A stretch of 37,171 nucleotides of DNA, taken from Campylobacterales bacterium (GTDB taxonomy: Bacteria > Campylobacterota > Campylobacteria > Campylobacterales > Sulfurovaceae). Below the pieces are notes generated by a model. The model was not told where the DNA came from. It did not search any database and saw only the letters and a list, made by a program, of their open reading frames with translations. The DNA lies in the NCBI GenBank assembly GCA_014763895.1, contig JACXUM010000016.1, forward strand, positions 1 to 37,171. The letters run 5' to 3'. The position numbers and the translations under genes are program-made. Position 1 is the stretch's first letter; every line of letters starts with the position of its first letter. Below are positions 1 through 7,490 of the stretch, one piece after another.

Positions 1-29
1 TTAAACAGCTCTCGTTCATCAATTCTCAT
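1..29 (-). CDS. 5' end of an unidentified gene running off the left edge
   Basis: Only nine codons are visible (MRIDERELF), starting from an ATG at 29 on the minus strand. A GGAGAG ribosome binding site lies 5 nt upstream (about 34-39), which is why I believe the start is real. The protein continues outside the window and cannot be identified. It lies downstream of the LytTR regulator on the same strand but 262 bp away, so it probably has its own promoter. The shared promoter pattern described for other genes was not found upstream of it. Confidence 0.5.
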
Positions 30-291
30 TTTACTCTCCGTTTCTTTCTTCTGAAAGGGTATCGTAAATGAAAATTGCGAACTTTATTTTACACTATCCC
101 TTTTCTAGTGATACCTCTTAAAAAATCCCATTCATCATTTATTTTCCATCCCGATTTCGCATGTCGGATAAGATATAACGTTTTGATGATCCGCTCCTTC
201 AACCCCTTTGGTTATGAAAAAATTGCTATGTCTCAATGATAGTGTGTCTGTATGAAAAAATATGTAAGCAAAATCCTACAAAGAGGATATT
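30..291. other. intergenic region, no gene seen
   Basis: This AT-rich gap separates the LytTR regulator from the partial left-edge gene. A plausible -10 box (TAAAAT on the minus strand, about 97-102) could serve the partial gene. A small inverted repeat ATCCT/AGGAT (about 273-288) followed by TTTT on the minus strand could be a weak terminator for the LytTR operon. Nothing else is convincing. Confidence 0.3.
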
Positions 292-987
292 TCAGCCGGA
301 AAATCTATTCCTGAATAGTTTGGCCCCGTCTTTGCTAGACTCGATCTGATCGGTGATATCATGGAAACTGAAGCGGAGCTTGCTTTGTTCGATGGTATCC
401 ATCTCTTTGACCTTATTGAGATTTACAAGATATGAACGGTGAACACGAACGAACTCATATGGTTCTAAAAGCTTTTCAAGATCCGAAATTTTTTGTGTAT
501 AGTAAGAGAATCCCTTTTTGGAACGTAATATCACTTCACTGAGATCCGCTTGTATATAGTAAATGTCTTCAGGTTTCAACAAATAGTAGTTTTCTCCGTT
601 TTTTGTCATAAAACGCAATGCCTGGTCCCTGATAGGAACCGTTTTGACACGTTCAATACTTTCTTTAAGCTGTTCAATGCTGTAGGGCTTGACAAGATAG
701 CCGACCGCGCCGATGTCGTAGGCTTTAAGCGCATGCTGATCATAGGCAGTCTGGAAAATGATAGCGAGGTCTTTTTGATGGTACCTCAGTTCATAGCCCA
801 GTTCTAGGCCGCTTGTTTGGGGCATGTTGATATCAAGCAACACAAGATCATACGTATCAGCTTGAACAGCATCAAGCGCTTCTTGGGCAGAGCTTGCCTG
901 TATAATGTCGTGGTATCCAAGTGTCGCAAGCATACGCTGCAATCGTGAAAGGGCAAGCGCTTCATCATCAACAATGAGTATTTTCAT
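292..987 (-). CDS. LytTR-family response regulator
   Basis: This is a 231-aa two-component response regulator with an N-terminal receiver (about 1-118) and a C-terminal LytTR DNA-binding domain (about 125-228). The receiver shows the acidic pair D7-D8, the phospho-acceptor D52 in LLDINMP, T80 and the invariant K100 before P101. The LytTR part contains the typical EFVRVHRSYLVNL segment. The gene overlaps the end of the histidine kinase gene by 20 nt, so the two form one system translated from one message with hemH and the FAD oxidoreductase. LytTR proteins typically bind paired 9-bp direct repeats about 12 bp apart just upstream of, or on, the -35. Fourteen such repeats occur in this window, including one in front of this operon, so autoregulation is likely. 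The signal is unknown. Confidence 0.95.
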   Translation of the reverse strand: MKILIVDDEALALSRLQRMLATLGYHDIIQASSAQEALDAVQADTYDLVLLDINMPQTSGLELGYELRYHQKDLAIIFQTAYDQHALKAYDIGAVGYLVKPYSIEQLKESIERVKTVPIRDQALRFMTKNGENYYLLKPEDIYYIQADLSEVILRSKKGFSYYTQKISDLEKLLEPYEFVRVHRSYLVNLNKVKEMDTIEQSKLRFSFHDITDQIESSKDGAKLFRNRFSG

Positions 988-1975
988 GGCATTCTCCCAG
1001 GTAAATTTTAAAGGTAGGTGTTTGGGTATCGGTTATTTGGATTGTACCTTTACAGAGCAATTCAAGGCGCTGGATCAGATTGGTCAGGCCGATACCGAAT
1101 GTTGGTTGTTTTATTGGTTTACCGTTGTTACTTAGAGTGATTACATTCAGTGAGGGATCGTAAGAAAGGGTGATTTCCAATTCCTGCTTAGTGATCAATC
1201 CGTGTTTGATCGCATTCTCCACTAAAAGCTGGATAGAGAATTTTGGTACGTTGATGGAGGGAAGCGATGATATGGTGTGCATTTTTATCTTGCCTCCAAA
1301 TCGTATGTTTTCCAGCTCTATGTAATCGTTTACATTTTTCAGTTCGTCACGAAGCGGTATAAGTGCGGCTTCATTCATGGTATTTCGCAAGAATGAAGAG
1401 ACTTTCAAAATGGCCGTTTCTGCTTTGTACGGATCCTGGTGAATGAGTTCTGCGATGGAATTGAGTGCGTTGAATAAAAAATGGGGATTGAGTTGTGTTT
1501 CAAGGGAGCTAAGCCTGCTTTGAAGATAATGTTGATCGACGAGTTCTTTCGCATTGCGCATTTTGACAAAGCGATAAAGCAAGGCGCCTACGATATAGGT
1601 CAGCACACCTATGGATAATGAGATGCGTATAACATGCGACTCAAAAAGTGTGATAAGCTCAATGTGAAATGTATGTGCCAGAAAAATACTCGCCAAAGTC
1701 CCTGCAAACCCTGAGATAAATGAGAAAAAAACAGCCAAAGGCACCCAGTAATTTTTTGATACCTTTGGAAGAATCTTCTGATTCATCAACGTAATGAAAA
1801 TAAGTGAAAACAGAGTAATCGTAAATCCAAGAATTGCACCAAACACCGCACCATGAGTCCAGGTATGTTCCAGGAGCAGATAGCCCAGGGTGGAAAGCAT
1901 TGTAGAGAACATCACACCGGTGAATAATACATGAAGCCAGTCAGAAGGTTTGATTTTCAGTTCAAGGTCATACAT
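968..1975 (-). CDS. LytS/YehU-type sensor histidine kinase
   Basis: This is a 335-aa membrane sensor kinase of the His_kinase (PF06580) type. Hydrophobic segments at about 13-36, 42-64, 78-101 and 112-136 give four or so membrane spans with only short loops, so the sensing surface is probably within the membrane. The phospho-acceptor His165 lies in QLNPHFLFNALNS, the ATP-binding N box is LVENAIKHGL (N254) and the G box is GIGLTNL (about 294-300). There is no PAS, LOV or GAF sensor. It overlaps the upstream FAD oxidoreductase gene by 8 nt and the downstream regulator gene by 20 nt. Being cotranscribed with heme genes, it may sense a membrane or redox/photo-oxidative state, but that is inference. 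Confidence 0.93.
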   Translation of the reverse strand: MYDLELKIKPSDWLHVLFTGVMFSTMLSTLGYLLLEHTWTHGAVFGAILGFTITLFSLIFITLMNQKILPKVSKNYWVPLAVFFSFISGFAGTLASIFLAHTFHIELITLFESHVIRISLSIGVLTYIVGALLYRFVKMRNAKELVDQHYLQSRLSSLETQLNPHFLFNALNSIAELIHQDPYKAETAILKVSSFLRNTMNEAALIPLRDELKNVNDYIELENIRFGGKIKMHTISSLPSINVPKFSIQLLVENAIKHGLITKQELEITLSYDPSLNVITLSNNGKPIKQPTFGIGLTNLIQRLELLCKGTIQITDTQTPTFKIYLGECHENTHC

Positions 1976-3389
1976 GCATGACCTTTATGAGATTTTGCAC
2001 TCCTATCATGACACCCGGCCATCCCTGGGCTGCATACACCGTGTCACCCACATGATAAAGACCTTCTATCGGGGTATCGTTTGAAGGGAGTTTTGGAAGA
2101 AAGTTTTTCATTGTGATAGGGTTTCCTCCTAATTGGGCGCGGTTGATATAGCGTGCAAATGTCTTAGGCGTTGCTGCAAATTGATCGACGATCTGTTCTT
2201 TTTTGATATCGAGTATATCACATACAGACTTTATGAGTTCATTTTTCAGACTCTCTTTTTGCATTTTGTATGTTTCATTGTTTTCCCAGTACCGTGTATC
2301 AGTATGGATGGACACCGTGACACTGTAGTGACCTTTCGGGGCAAGCTCATTATCGTCTTTATCTGAAAATGATACAAAGAGGGCATTGGAGAGGGTATAT
2401 GGGTATGTGTTGTCTTGTATGAGTTGATAGTGATGTGCAAAGTCCGCATTGCTTTTGATGGTCATATACAGCATGAAAGAGCTTTGGTGGTTATTGAGCT
2501 TTTCATACGATTGGTAATATCCCTTGATCTGTGGATTTTCAAACAATGTATCGCTGTTGAACATGGTCGTATTGAGTATCACGTTCCTGGTTGAATAAAC
2601 TTCTTTGGATGTACACACAAGGTAATGATCGTCTTGTTTGATGATCTTTTCAACGGGTGTTGATCTCTTCATCATTTCGATCGAGGCAGTCAACCCATCA
2701 AAGAGTCTGCTAAAGCCGCCCGGTACGTAGTAGGTTTTGTTAAATGTATATCCCAGTGCAAGTGCAGCGGTCAGAAAATTGATCTCTTTGAGTGGGGCCT
2801 GTGCCACGATCAGCACCTGAGCTTCTAAAAATTTTAAGTATTCATCATCGAGGTCTTTGTATATGCCTGAGATGAATTGCAGGGCATTGGTGTAAAGGCA
2901 TTTTCTGAACTTGAGAGCCAATGGAAGATAGCTGAGCAGTGATAATATATTTTTTAATATAGAACGGTTGGAATAGTAATATCCCTGAACTTTATAAAAG
3001 GATTGGTTGATCTCATACACCATATGCCAGAATGTATTGTGCTGTGCATGAGGATAATTGGCTTGAAGCGCTTCTAAGAACAGATCAAGGTTTTGGTATC
3101 TAGGTGTGGTTTTGCCGTTTTGTATCACGGTAATCGCAGGATCGGTCTGTATCAGCGTAGGGGTAAACCCAACGGCATCGAACATCTGTTTGACAGGATG
3201 CCCCTCTTCATACCCGACCAATGTCGTAGCACCAGTATTGTATTTGTATCCGTGTCGCTTGAAGGTGGAGCTGCACCCGCCAAGGTAGGGTTCTTTTTCA
3301 AAAAGTACTGTTTTGAATCCTTTGGCCTGAAGGTAGGCGGCGATGGTGCTGCCTCCTATCCCTGATCCGACAACAGCATAATCGATCAT
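1968..3389 (-). CDS. phytoene-desaturase-like FAD/NAD(P) oxidoreductase (COG1233 type)
   Basis: This 473-aa flavoprotein has an N-terminal Rossmann FAD motif GSGIGG (8-13) with an acidic strand end LFEKE and then GGCSSTF. A typical C-terminal signature, LYHVGDTVYAAQGWPG, also contacts the cofactor. The family includes carotenoid desaturases and isomerases and distant relatives of protoporphyrinogen oxidase. No phytoene synthase or other carotenoid gene is present, so a carotenoid role is not supported locally. The start ATG overlaps the hemH stop in an ATGA (3386-3389), which indicates translational coupling to ferrochelatase. A role in tetrapyrrole oxidation, supplying or protecting the HemH step, is therefore possible but unproven. 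The substrate is unknown. Confidence 0.82.
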   Translation of the reverse strand: MIDYAVVGSGIGGSTIAAYLQAKGFKTVLFEKEPYLGGCSSTFKRHGYKYNTGATTLVGYEEGHPVKQMFDAVGFTPTLIQTDPAITVIQNGKTTPRYQNLDLFLEALQANYPHAQHNTFWHMVYEINQSFYKVQGYYYSNRSILKNILSLLSYLPLALKFRKCLYTNALQFISGIYKDLDDEYLKFLEAQVLIVAQAPLKEINFLTAALALGYTFNKTYYVPGGFSRLFDGLTASIEMMKRSTPVEKIIKQDDHYLVCTSKEVYSTRNVILNTTMFNSDTLFENPQIKGYYQSYEKLNNHQSSFMLYMTIKSNADFAHHYQLIQDNTYPYTLSNALFVSFSDKDDNELAPKGHYSVTVSIHTDTRYWENNETYKMQKESLKNELIKSVCDILDIKKEQIVDQFAATPKTFARYINRAQLGGNPITMKNFLPKLPSNDTPIEGLYHVGDTVYAAQGWPGVMIGVQNLIKVMHV

Positions 3390-4327
3390 GCACTTACTTT
3401 CATGCTTTGATAGATATCGGTGATACAGTTGACAAAATAGTGGTGATCGTTGGGAGCTTTGGCGACGCGGTACTCTTCGAAGCCCAATTCATCAGCTATC
3501 TCTCTGTACTCAACATCAAGCTCAAATTCTGTTTCGGAGTTATCGATCGTAAACGCGACAGGGTAGATGATTACCTTTTTTTTCTTCAGCGTTTTGAGTT
3601 TCTCATCAAGGTAAGGACGAATCCATTCCAAAGGTCCCAAACGCGACTGGTAGGCAAGATGTGTCTTATGGAAGGAGATACCTGCAAGTGTAAGCGCTTT
3701 TCTGGCGTGATAGACATTGTATTTGACATGGCGCTGATAGAGATCGCCTTTTTCGATGATCTTTTTTGGCAGTCCGTGTGCGGAGAAAACAAGCTCGAAC
3801 TCGCCTGGATCTTCTCCGTTTAAAGCCTCTTTGATACGTTCGACTATGGCAGCGATATAGTCTGGATGGTTATAGTAATGTGGTATCGTCTTCACTGTTG
3901 CTTTGATACCGTGTTTTTGTAAATTGTGATGCAGGTCGTCCATACTTGAAAGTGTGGTAGTGCTTGAATGATGAGGGTAAAGCGGGATAGCATAGATCTC
4001 ATCGATGTCTTGAAGATGATGGATGATATCTGCACAAAACGGCGGCGTATAGCGCATCACCATGTGCACCTTTGCATCGATTTTGGTTTGAAGGTGACGG
4101 ATAAGATTTTTGGTGTATCCCACGATAGGGGATTTACCTCCAAGCGCTTTGTAGTTCTCTTTGGCCTCATTTTTTCTTTTCCATGTGATGAACTTTGCGA
4201 TCATCGCCCGGATTGGCTGGGGCGCTGCGATGATACGTTTATCGTTGAACATATTGTTTAAAAATACTTCCACCTCGGAGAGGTTGTTGGGCCCTCCCAT
4301 ATTCATTAGCAAAACGGCGCGTTTCAT
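3386..4327 (-). CDS. hemH: ferrochelatase
   Basis: This enzyme inserts Fe2+ into protoporphyrin IX (or coproporphyrin III in other clades) in the last steps of heme synthesis. The 313-aa protein contains the N-terminal LLMNMGGP motif, the catalytic histidine H184 in VFSAHGLPKK, the YQSRLGPLEW segment, and the acidic metal-path motif DNSETEFELD (262-271). I chose the ATG at 4327 because GAGGAG sits 7 nt upstream. A TTG two codons earlier (4333) is only 1 nt from that Shine-Dalgarno sequence and is unlikely. It is the first gene of an operon with the FAD oxidoreductase and the LytS/LytTR pair. A shared-class promoter lies 27 nt upstream at 4354-4403. Confidence 0.96.
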   Translation of the reverse strand: MKRAVLLMNMGGPNNLSEVEVFLNNMFNDKRIIAAPQPIRAMIAKFITWKRKNEAKENYKALGGKSPIVGYTKNLIRHLQTKIDAKVHMVMRYTPPFCADIIHHLQDIDEIYAIPLYPHHSSTTTLSSMDDLHHNLQKHGIKATVKTIPHYYNHPDYIAAIVERIKEALNGEDPGEFELVFSAHGLPKKIIEKGDLYQRHVKYNVYHARKALTLAGISFHKTHLAYQSRLGPLEWIRPYLDEKLKTLKKKKVIIYPVAFTIDNSETEFELDVEYREIADELGFEEYRVAKAPNDHHYFVNCITDIYQSMKVSA

Positions 4328-4353
4328 GATCAAGCTCCTCGCTTTTTTATTAG

Positions 4354-4403
4354 ATTTTACAAGGAAAGCGCAGTTGTTGGTATGATAAAAATGTCAGTTC
4401 ATA
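4354..4403 (-). promoter_or_regulatory. promoter of the shared class, hemH-lytSR operon
   Basis: On the minus strand the upstream half-site TATGAACTG (4395-4403) continues into TGACA (4392-4396). The -35 is TACCAA (4377-4382) and the -10 is TAAAAT (4354-4359), separated by 17 bp. The two half-sites TATGAACTG and TACCAACAA are 21 bp apart in register. The reverse complement TCAGTTCAT fits the published LytTR half-site consensus at every position, and the operon encodes the LytTR regulator. Confidence 0.65.
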
Positions 4404-4411
4404 AAGTTATA

Positions 4412-4960
4412 TTATCGGAGCAGTTCCTCAATCTTCGCTTCAAGCTCTTTTGGCTTGGTCGATGATCCAAAACGTGCCACTACTTTTCCATCTCTATCGA
4501 CAAGAAACTTGGTGAAATTCCACTTAATCGCTTCAGTTCCAAGGATGCCGGACTGTTGTGATTTGAGATAGGCATAGAGTGGATGTGTATGGTCTCCGTT
4601 TACATCGATTTTGGCAAACATCGGAAAGGTCACGCCGAAATTGACGCGGCAAAAATTTTGTATTTCCTCTTCAGTACCAGGTTCCTGACCGGCAAACTGG
4701 TTGCATGGAAACCCCAGTACAACCAGACCGGCTTCTTTATATTTTTCATACAGTGCTTGTAGTCCTTCATATTGCGGCGTGTAACCGCATTTGCTAGCCA
4801 CATTGACGATGAGCATCACTTTACCTTTGTAAGAAGAGAGTGTAGTGGTTTGTCCTTCTATTGTTTTAACTTCAAAGTTATAAATCGTTTGCATAGCCGA
4901 ATCCTTTGCATAGAGCGTCAAAGCAGCGAGTATCCATAGTGTCATGATTTTTTTTAACAT
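4412..4960 (-). CDS. exported glutathione-peroxidase-family thiol peroxidase
   Basis: This 182-aa peroxidase starts with a hydrophobic signal-like segment (about 1-19, ending LTLYAKD), so it is probably periplasmic. The catalytic tetrad of the GPx fold is visible: peroxidatic C58 (ASKCGY), Q92 (FAGQEP), W147 and N148 (KWNFTKF). C104 (QNFCRVN) sits where thioredoxin-dependent GPx enzymes carry the resolving cysteine. A thioredoxin-like donor is therefore more likely than glutathione. It is the last gene of the lipocalin-cfa operon, 19 bp after the DUF3833 gene. That context suggests a role in removing lipid hydroperoxides from the membrane surface, which is inference. Confidence 0.92.
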   Translation of the reverse strand: MLKKIMTLWILAALTLYAKDSAMQTIYNFEVKTIEGQTTTLSSYKGKVMLIVNVASKCGYTPQYEGLQALYEKYKEAGLVVLGFPCNQFAGQEPGTEEEIQNFCRVNFGVTFPMFAKIDVNGDHTHPLYAYLKSQQSGILGTEAIKWNFTKFLVDRDGKVVARFGSSTKPKELEAKIEELLR

Positions 4961-4979
4961 CGTTTTGCCTTTGGCTCTT

Positions 4980-5525
4980 TTAATTTTTATATGGGAAATC
5001 TTTGATGATCGTGATCACCAGTTCTCCGACCTCAAAGCCGAATTTTTTCATTTTCGAGTGATTAAGTATCACACCATCTTCCTGTAAGTGGAGCCAGTCA
5101 CGTACGTCTATATCTATTGTTGAATTATTGTAAGGGACACGCATGGTATAGTCTATCATAACTGTGTTACCATTGGCAACCATATTTGCTACTCCTACGA
5201 TATCCTCGGCTGTTCCAACGAAGGTTTTTTCTCCGGTGGGTTTGAGGGTCCAGACCCTAGTTTGTGTCTCTCCATCGCTGTAGACAAACTTCTCATCGAG
5301 TGTTCCTACACCGTTGGCATCCCAACTTCCGACAAGCTCTCCTTTAAAAGATCGGATGATCTTTCCGTTTTGGTCCTTTACCAGTCCATAGGCTGTCATC
5401 GGGCCGTTGAAATATTTTTGGGGAATGAACTCCGGTGTGGTTTGGCTGAAATCTTCGATCTGCATCGAGGAGCATCCTGTAAGCAGTCCGCAAAGCCCAA
5501 ATGTTATCATCTGTTTAAGTTTCAT
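4980..5525 (-). CDS. DUF3833 family lipoprotein
   Basis: This 181-aa protein has a lipoprotein signal peptide with lipobox LLTGC (C18) and a mature DUF3833 domain. The domain contains the family's [13 protein letters not shown] and [15 protein letters not shown]-type segments and a predicted beta-rich fold. Biochemical function is unknown. DUF3833 proteins recur beside cyclopropane synthase and DUF1365 genes in many proteobacteria, which implies a role in the same membrane-lipid process. The start overlaps the cfa stop by 4 nt (5522-5525). GPx follows 19 bp downstream. Confidence 0.9.
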   Translation of the reverse strand: MKLKQMITFGLCGLLTGCSSMQIEDFSQTTPEFIPQKYFNGPMTAYGLVKDQNGKIIRSFKGELVGSWDANGVGTLDEKFVYSDGETQTRVWTLKPTGEKTFVGTAEDIVGVANMVANGNTVMIDYTMRVPYNNSTIDIDVRDWLHLQEDGVILNHSKMKKFGFEVGELVITIIKDFPYKN

Positions 5526-6748
5526 GCGACCAATCCTTTGTTAAGATGTATGTTCTGATCACGGGTAAAGGCAACCTGAACTAAGTTGATGTTGCGGGTA
5601 ATGAACGCCGCTTCACAGTAGCTTAGATACATTTTCCACATACGGATAAAGTACTCATCAAATCCTAATTTTTTAATATCTTCAAGTTTTTGCTCAAATG
5701 TCTCATGCCATAAGCGAAGTGTTTTGGCATAATCTTCTGTGAACTCTTCCATATGCAGCAGGTTCAGGCGTGTGTGTCTGGAGGTGGTCTCAAGTATCTT
5801 CCCGACACTTGGCAGATGGCCTCCCGGGAAAATATATTTTTGGATAAAGTCCGTACCCTTTGCATAGGCACTGTAGCGTTGATCAGGCATCGTGATTATT
5901 TGCATGACCATGATGCCTGACGGTTTGAGCATGGATTCACATTTTTTAAAGAAGATCTCAAAATACTCCTTGCCTACTGCCTCAAACATCTCTACTGCGA
6001 TGATCGCATCAAACGTGCCTTCAAGATCGCGATAGTCTTTAAGGAGTATCTCTATCTGATTTTCTACCTCTTCTTCTACAAAGCGTTTCTCACATAGGGC
6101 CTTTTGCTCTTTACTGAGAGTTACGGTGGTGACATCACATCCTTTTTCTTTTGCCAGATGTATCGCCATGGCACCCCACCCTGAGCCGATTTCGAGGACT
6201 TTCGCACCTGGTTTGAGTCGCAGTTTGTCTGCAAGTAGTCTGATCTTTCTACGCTGTGCTTCATAGAGGCTCTCATCAGATTTTTCAAAGACAGCACTGG
6301 AGTACATCATTGTCTCATCGAGCATTAGTTCAAAAAAGTCATTTGAGAGATCATAGTGTTCAGAGATGTTTTTCTGCGACTGTGTTTTGGAGTTTTTTCG
6401 CATCCAGTGTTTAATCTTATTGAACTGAGGCAAAAGATTGATAAATCCGTTCTTGGAACTGTCCTCACTTTTGGTTGCAAGTGTTTTTGAATTGAGCAGT
6501 GCAAGGGTAATAAGCGCAGTAATATCACTCGTATCGAAATCCCCATCAATATAGCTCTCGGCAAACCCGATATCTCCATACAAAGAGAGCCGTCTGAAAA
6601 ACCTGCTTTCGTATATCGTGATATCGGCTTTTGGCGCTTTGCCGTTTCCATATGTCTTTCGAGTGCCGTCATTATACATTACTTGTAGTGTTCCTTTTTG
6701 TATACCGCTAAGGTATCTATCACCTAAAATATTCCAAAATCCTTTCAT
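5522..6748 (-). CDS. cfa: cyclopropane-fatty-acyl-phospholipid synthase family methyltransferase
   Basis: This 408-aa enzyme uses S-adenosylmethionine to methylenate the double bond of unsaturated acyl chains in membrane phospholipids. The N-terminal lipid-binding part (about 1-125) is followed by the catalytic domain. That domain has HYDLSNDFFELMLDETMMYS (131-150), the SAM loop VLEIGSGWG (184-192) and the AVEMFEAVG segment. Its Shine-Dalgarno AGGAGG lies inside the last codons of the DUF1365 gene, so translation is coupled. Cfa next to DUF1365 and a COG2907 flavoprotein is a well-known arrangement. Related enzymes make other modified fatty acids such as furan precursors, so the exact product is not certain. 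Confidence 0.94.
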   Translation of the reverse strand: MKGFWNILGDRYLSGIQKGTLQVMYNDGTRKTYGNGKAPKADITIYESRFFRRLSLYGDIGFAESYIDGDFDTSDITALITLALLNSKTLATKSEDSSKNGFINLLPQFNKIKHWMRKNSKTQSQKNISEHYDLSNDFFELMLDETMMYSSAVFEKSDESLYEAQRRKIRLLADKLRLKPGAKVLEIGSGWGAMAIHLAKEKGCDVTTVTLSKEQKALCEKRFVEEEVENQIEILLKDYRDLEGTFDAIIAVEMFEAVGKEYFEIFFKKCESMLKPSGIMVMQIITMPDQRYSAYAKGTDFIQKYIFPGGHLPSVGKILETTSRHTRLNLLHMEEFTEDYAKTLRLWHETFEQKLEDIKKLGFDEYFIRMWKMYLSYCEAAFITRNINLVQVAFTRDQNIHLNKGLVA

Positions 6749-6749
6749 T

Positions 6750-7490
6750 TTAATACCTCCTAATTTGATCCGATGGGGTGGGCGAGTACCATGTGAGGCC
6801 TTTTCGCCAGAGTTTGAGTATCTGCCAGAGTGTTCTTGTAATCACCCACAGTGTCAAAAACGAATGCCTCGTAAAAAGTCTGAGAATGCTTTTACTGGCA
6901 AAAAGTCTAGCCTTTCCTGTAAAGGCCGCAGTGAGTTTTTTCTCTCCCTCTTCAAAGAGATCTATTTTGAGAGAGAGTTCTTCTTTGGTATAGGTAAGAA
7001 AAAACAGATACTCTCCTTTGGTTTCCAAAAAAGGTGAGACATACATATCTTTGGCTGCCTTTCCTTTGTAGGTATGGGTACCATTTGCCCTCAACTTTAC
7101 AGGATAGACTACTCTTCCACCGTTATAGTTATGTACCTCGGCAAATAACAAAGTGGGAGTATTGTCTTCAAAAAGGATCAAAATACTGATCGGATTGAAG
7201 ACGAAGTTCGCCACCCTTGGCAAAGTAATGAAATGCATCTTTTGAGTTGCAACGAGTCCAAATCTCTTTAGCAACTCATCTACATTTTTCAAAAAATCAT
7301 TACTTTGCCCAAAGTGGTCCCTGCTTTTGAAAGAGAAGAGGTTGAATCCTTCCAAAGAGAAGAGTCTGTTTTTTAGTGTATCCAACTGTGAAAGGTCGAT
7401 ATCCAGAAGATAAAAAGGGTAGGTAAATGCGTGCTCTTTGGGCGTATACCTCTTGTGATAGACCTTTCCTTCAAAAAATGTGTGACTCAT
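6750..7490 (-). CDS. DUF1365 family protein
   Basis: This 246-aa protein begins MSHTFFEGKVYHKRYTPKEH, the characteristic DUF1365 start, and contains FNPISILILFE and VHNYNGGR motifs of the family. The ATG at 7490 overlaps the previous gene's stop in an ATGA. A start 14 codons further upstream (7532) would run into the neighbour and precede the conserved domain, so I rejected it. The C-terminus is basic with a hydrophobic stretch (FLTLWVITRTLWQIL) that may bind the membrane. Function is unproven. The family travels with cfa and COG2907 oxidoreductases, and is thought to act in acyl-chain modification during photo-oxidative or membrane stress. Confidence 0.92.
   Translation of the reverse strand: MSHTFFEGKVYHKRYTPKEHAFTYPFYLLDIDLSQLDTLKNRLFSLEGFNLFSFKSRDHFGQSNDFLKNVDELLKRFGLVATQKMHFITLPRVANFVFNPISILILFEDNTPTLLFAEVHNYNGGRVVYPVKLRANGTHTYKGKAAKDMYVSPFLETKGEYLFFLTYTKEELSLKIDLFEEGEKKLTAAFTGKARLFASKSILRLFTRHSFLTLWVITRTLWQILKLWRKGLTWYSPTPSDQIRRY

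Noticed and set aside
968-1975. Light-sensing (LOV/BLUF) domain in the LytS-like kinase
   Set aside because: The N-terminus is only membrane spans, with no LOV cysteine motif or BLUF pattern, despite the light-related gene neighbourhood.
1968-3389. Carotenoid biosynthesis gene (crtI)
   Set aside because: No phytoene synthase, GGPP synthase or cyclase is nearby, and coupling is to hemH, so I did not assign the symbol.
3407-3823. Plus-strand frame of 138 codons opposite hemH
   Set aside because: It is a shadow of hemH, whose catalytic motifs are intact on the other strand.
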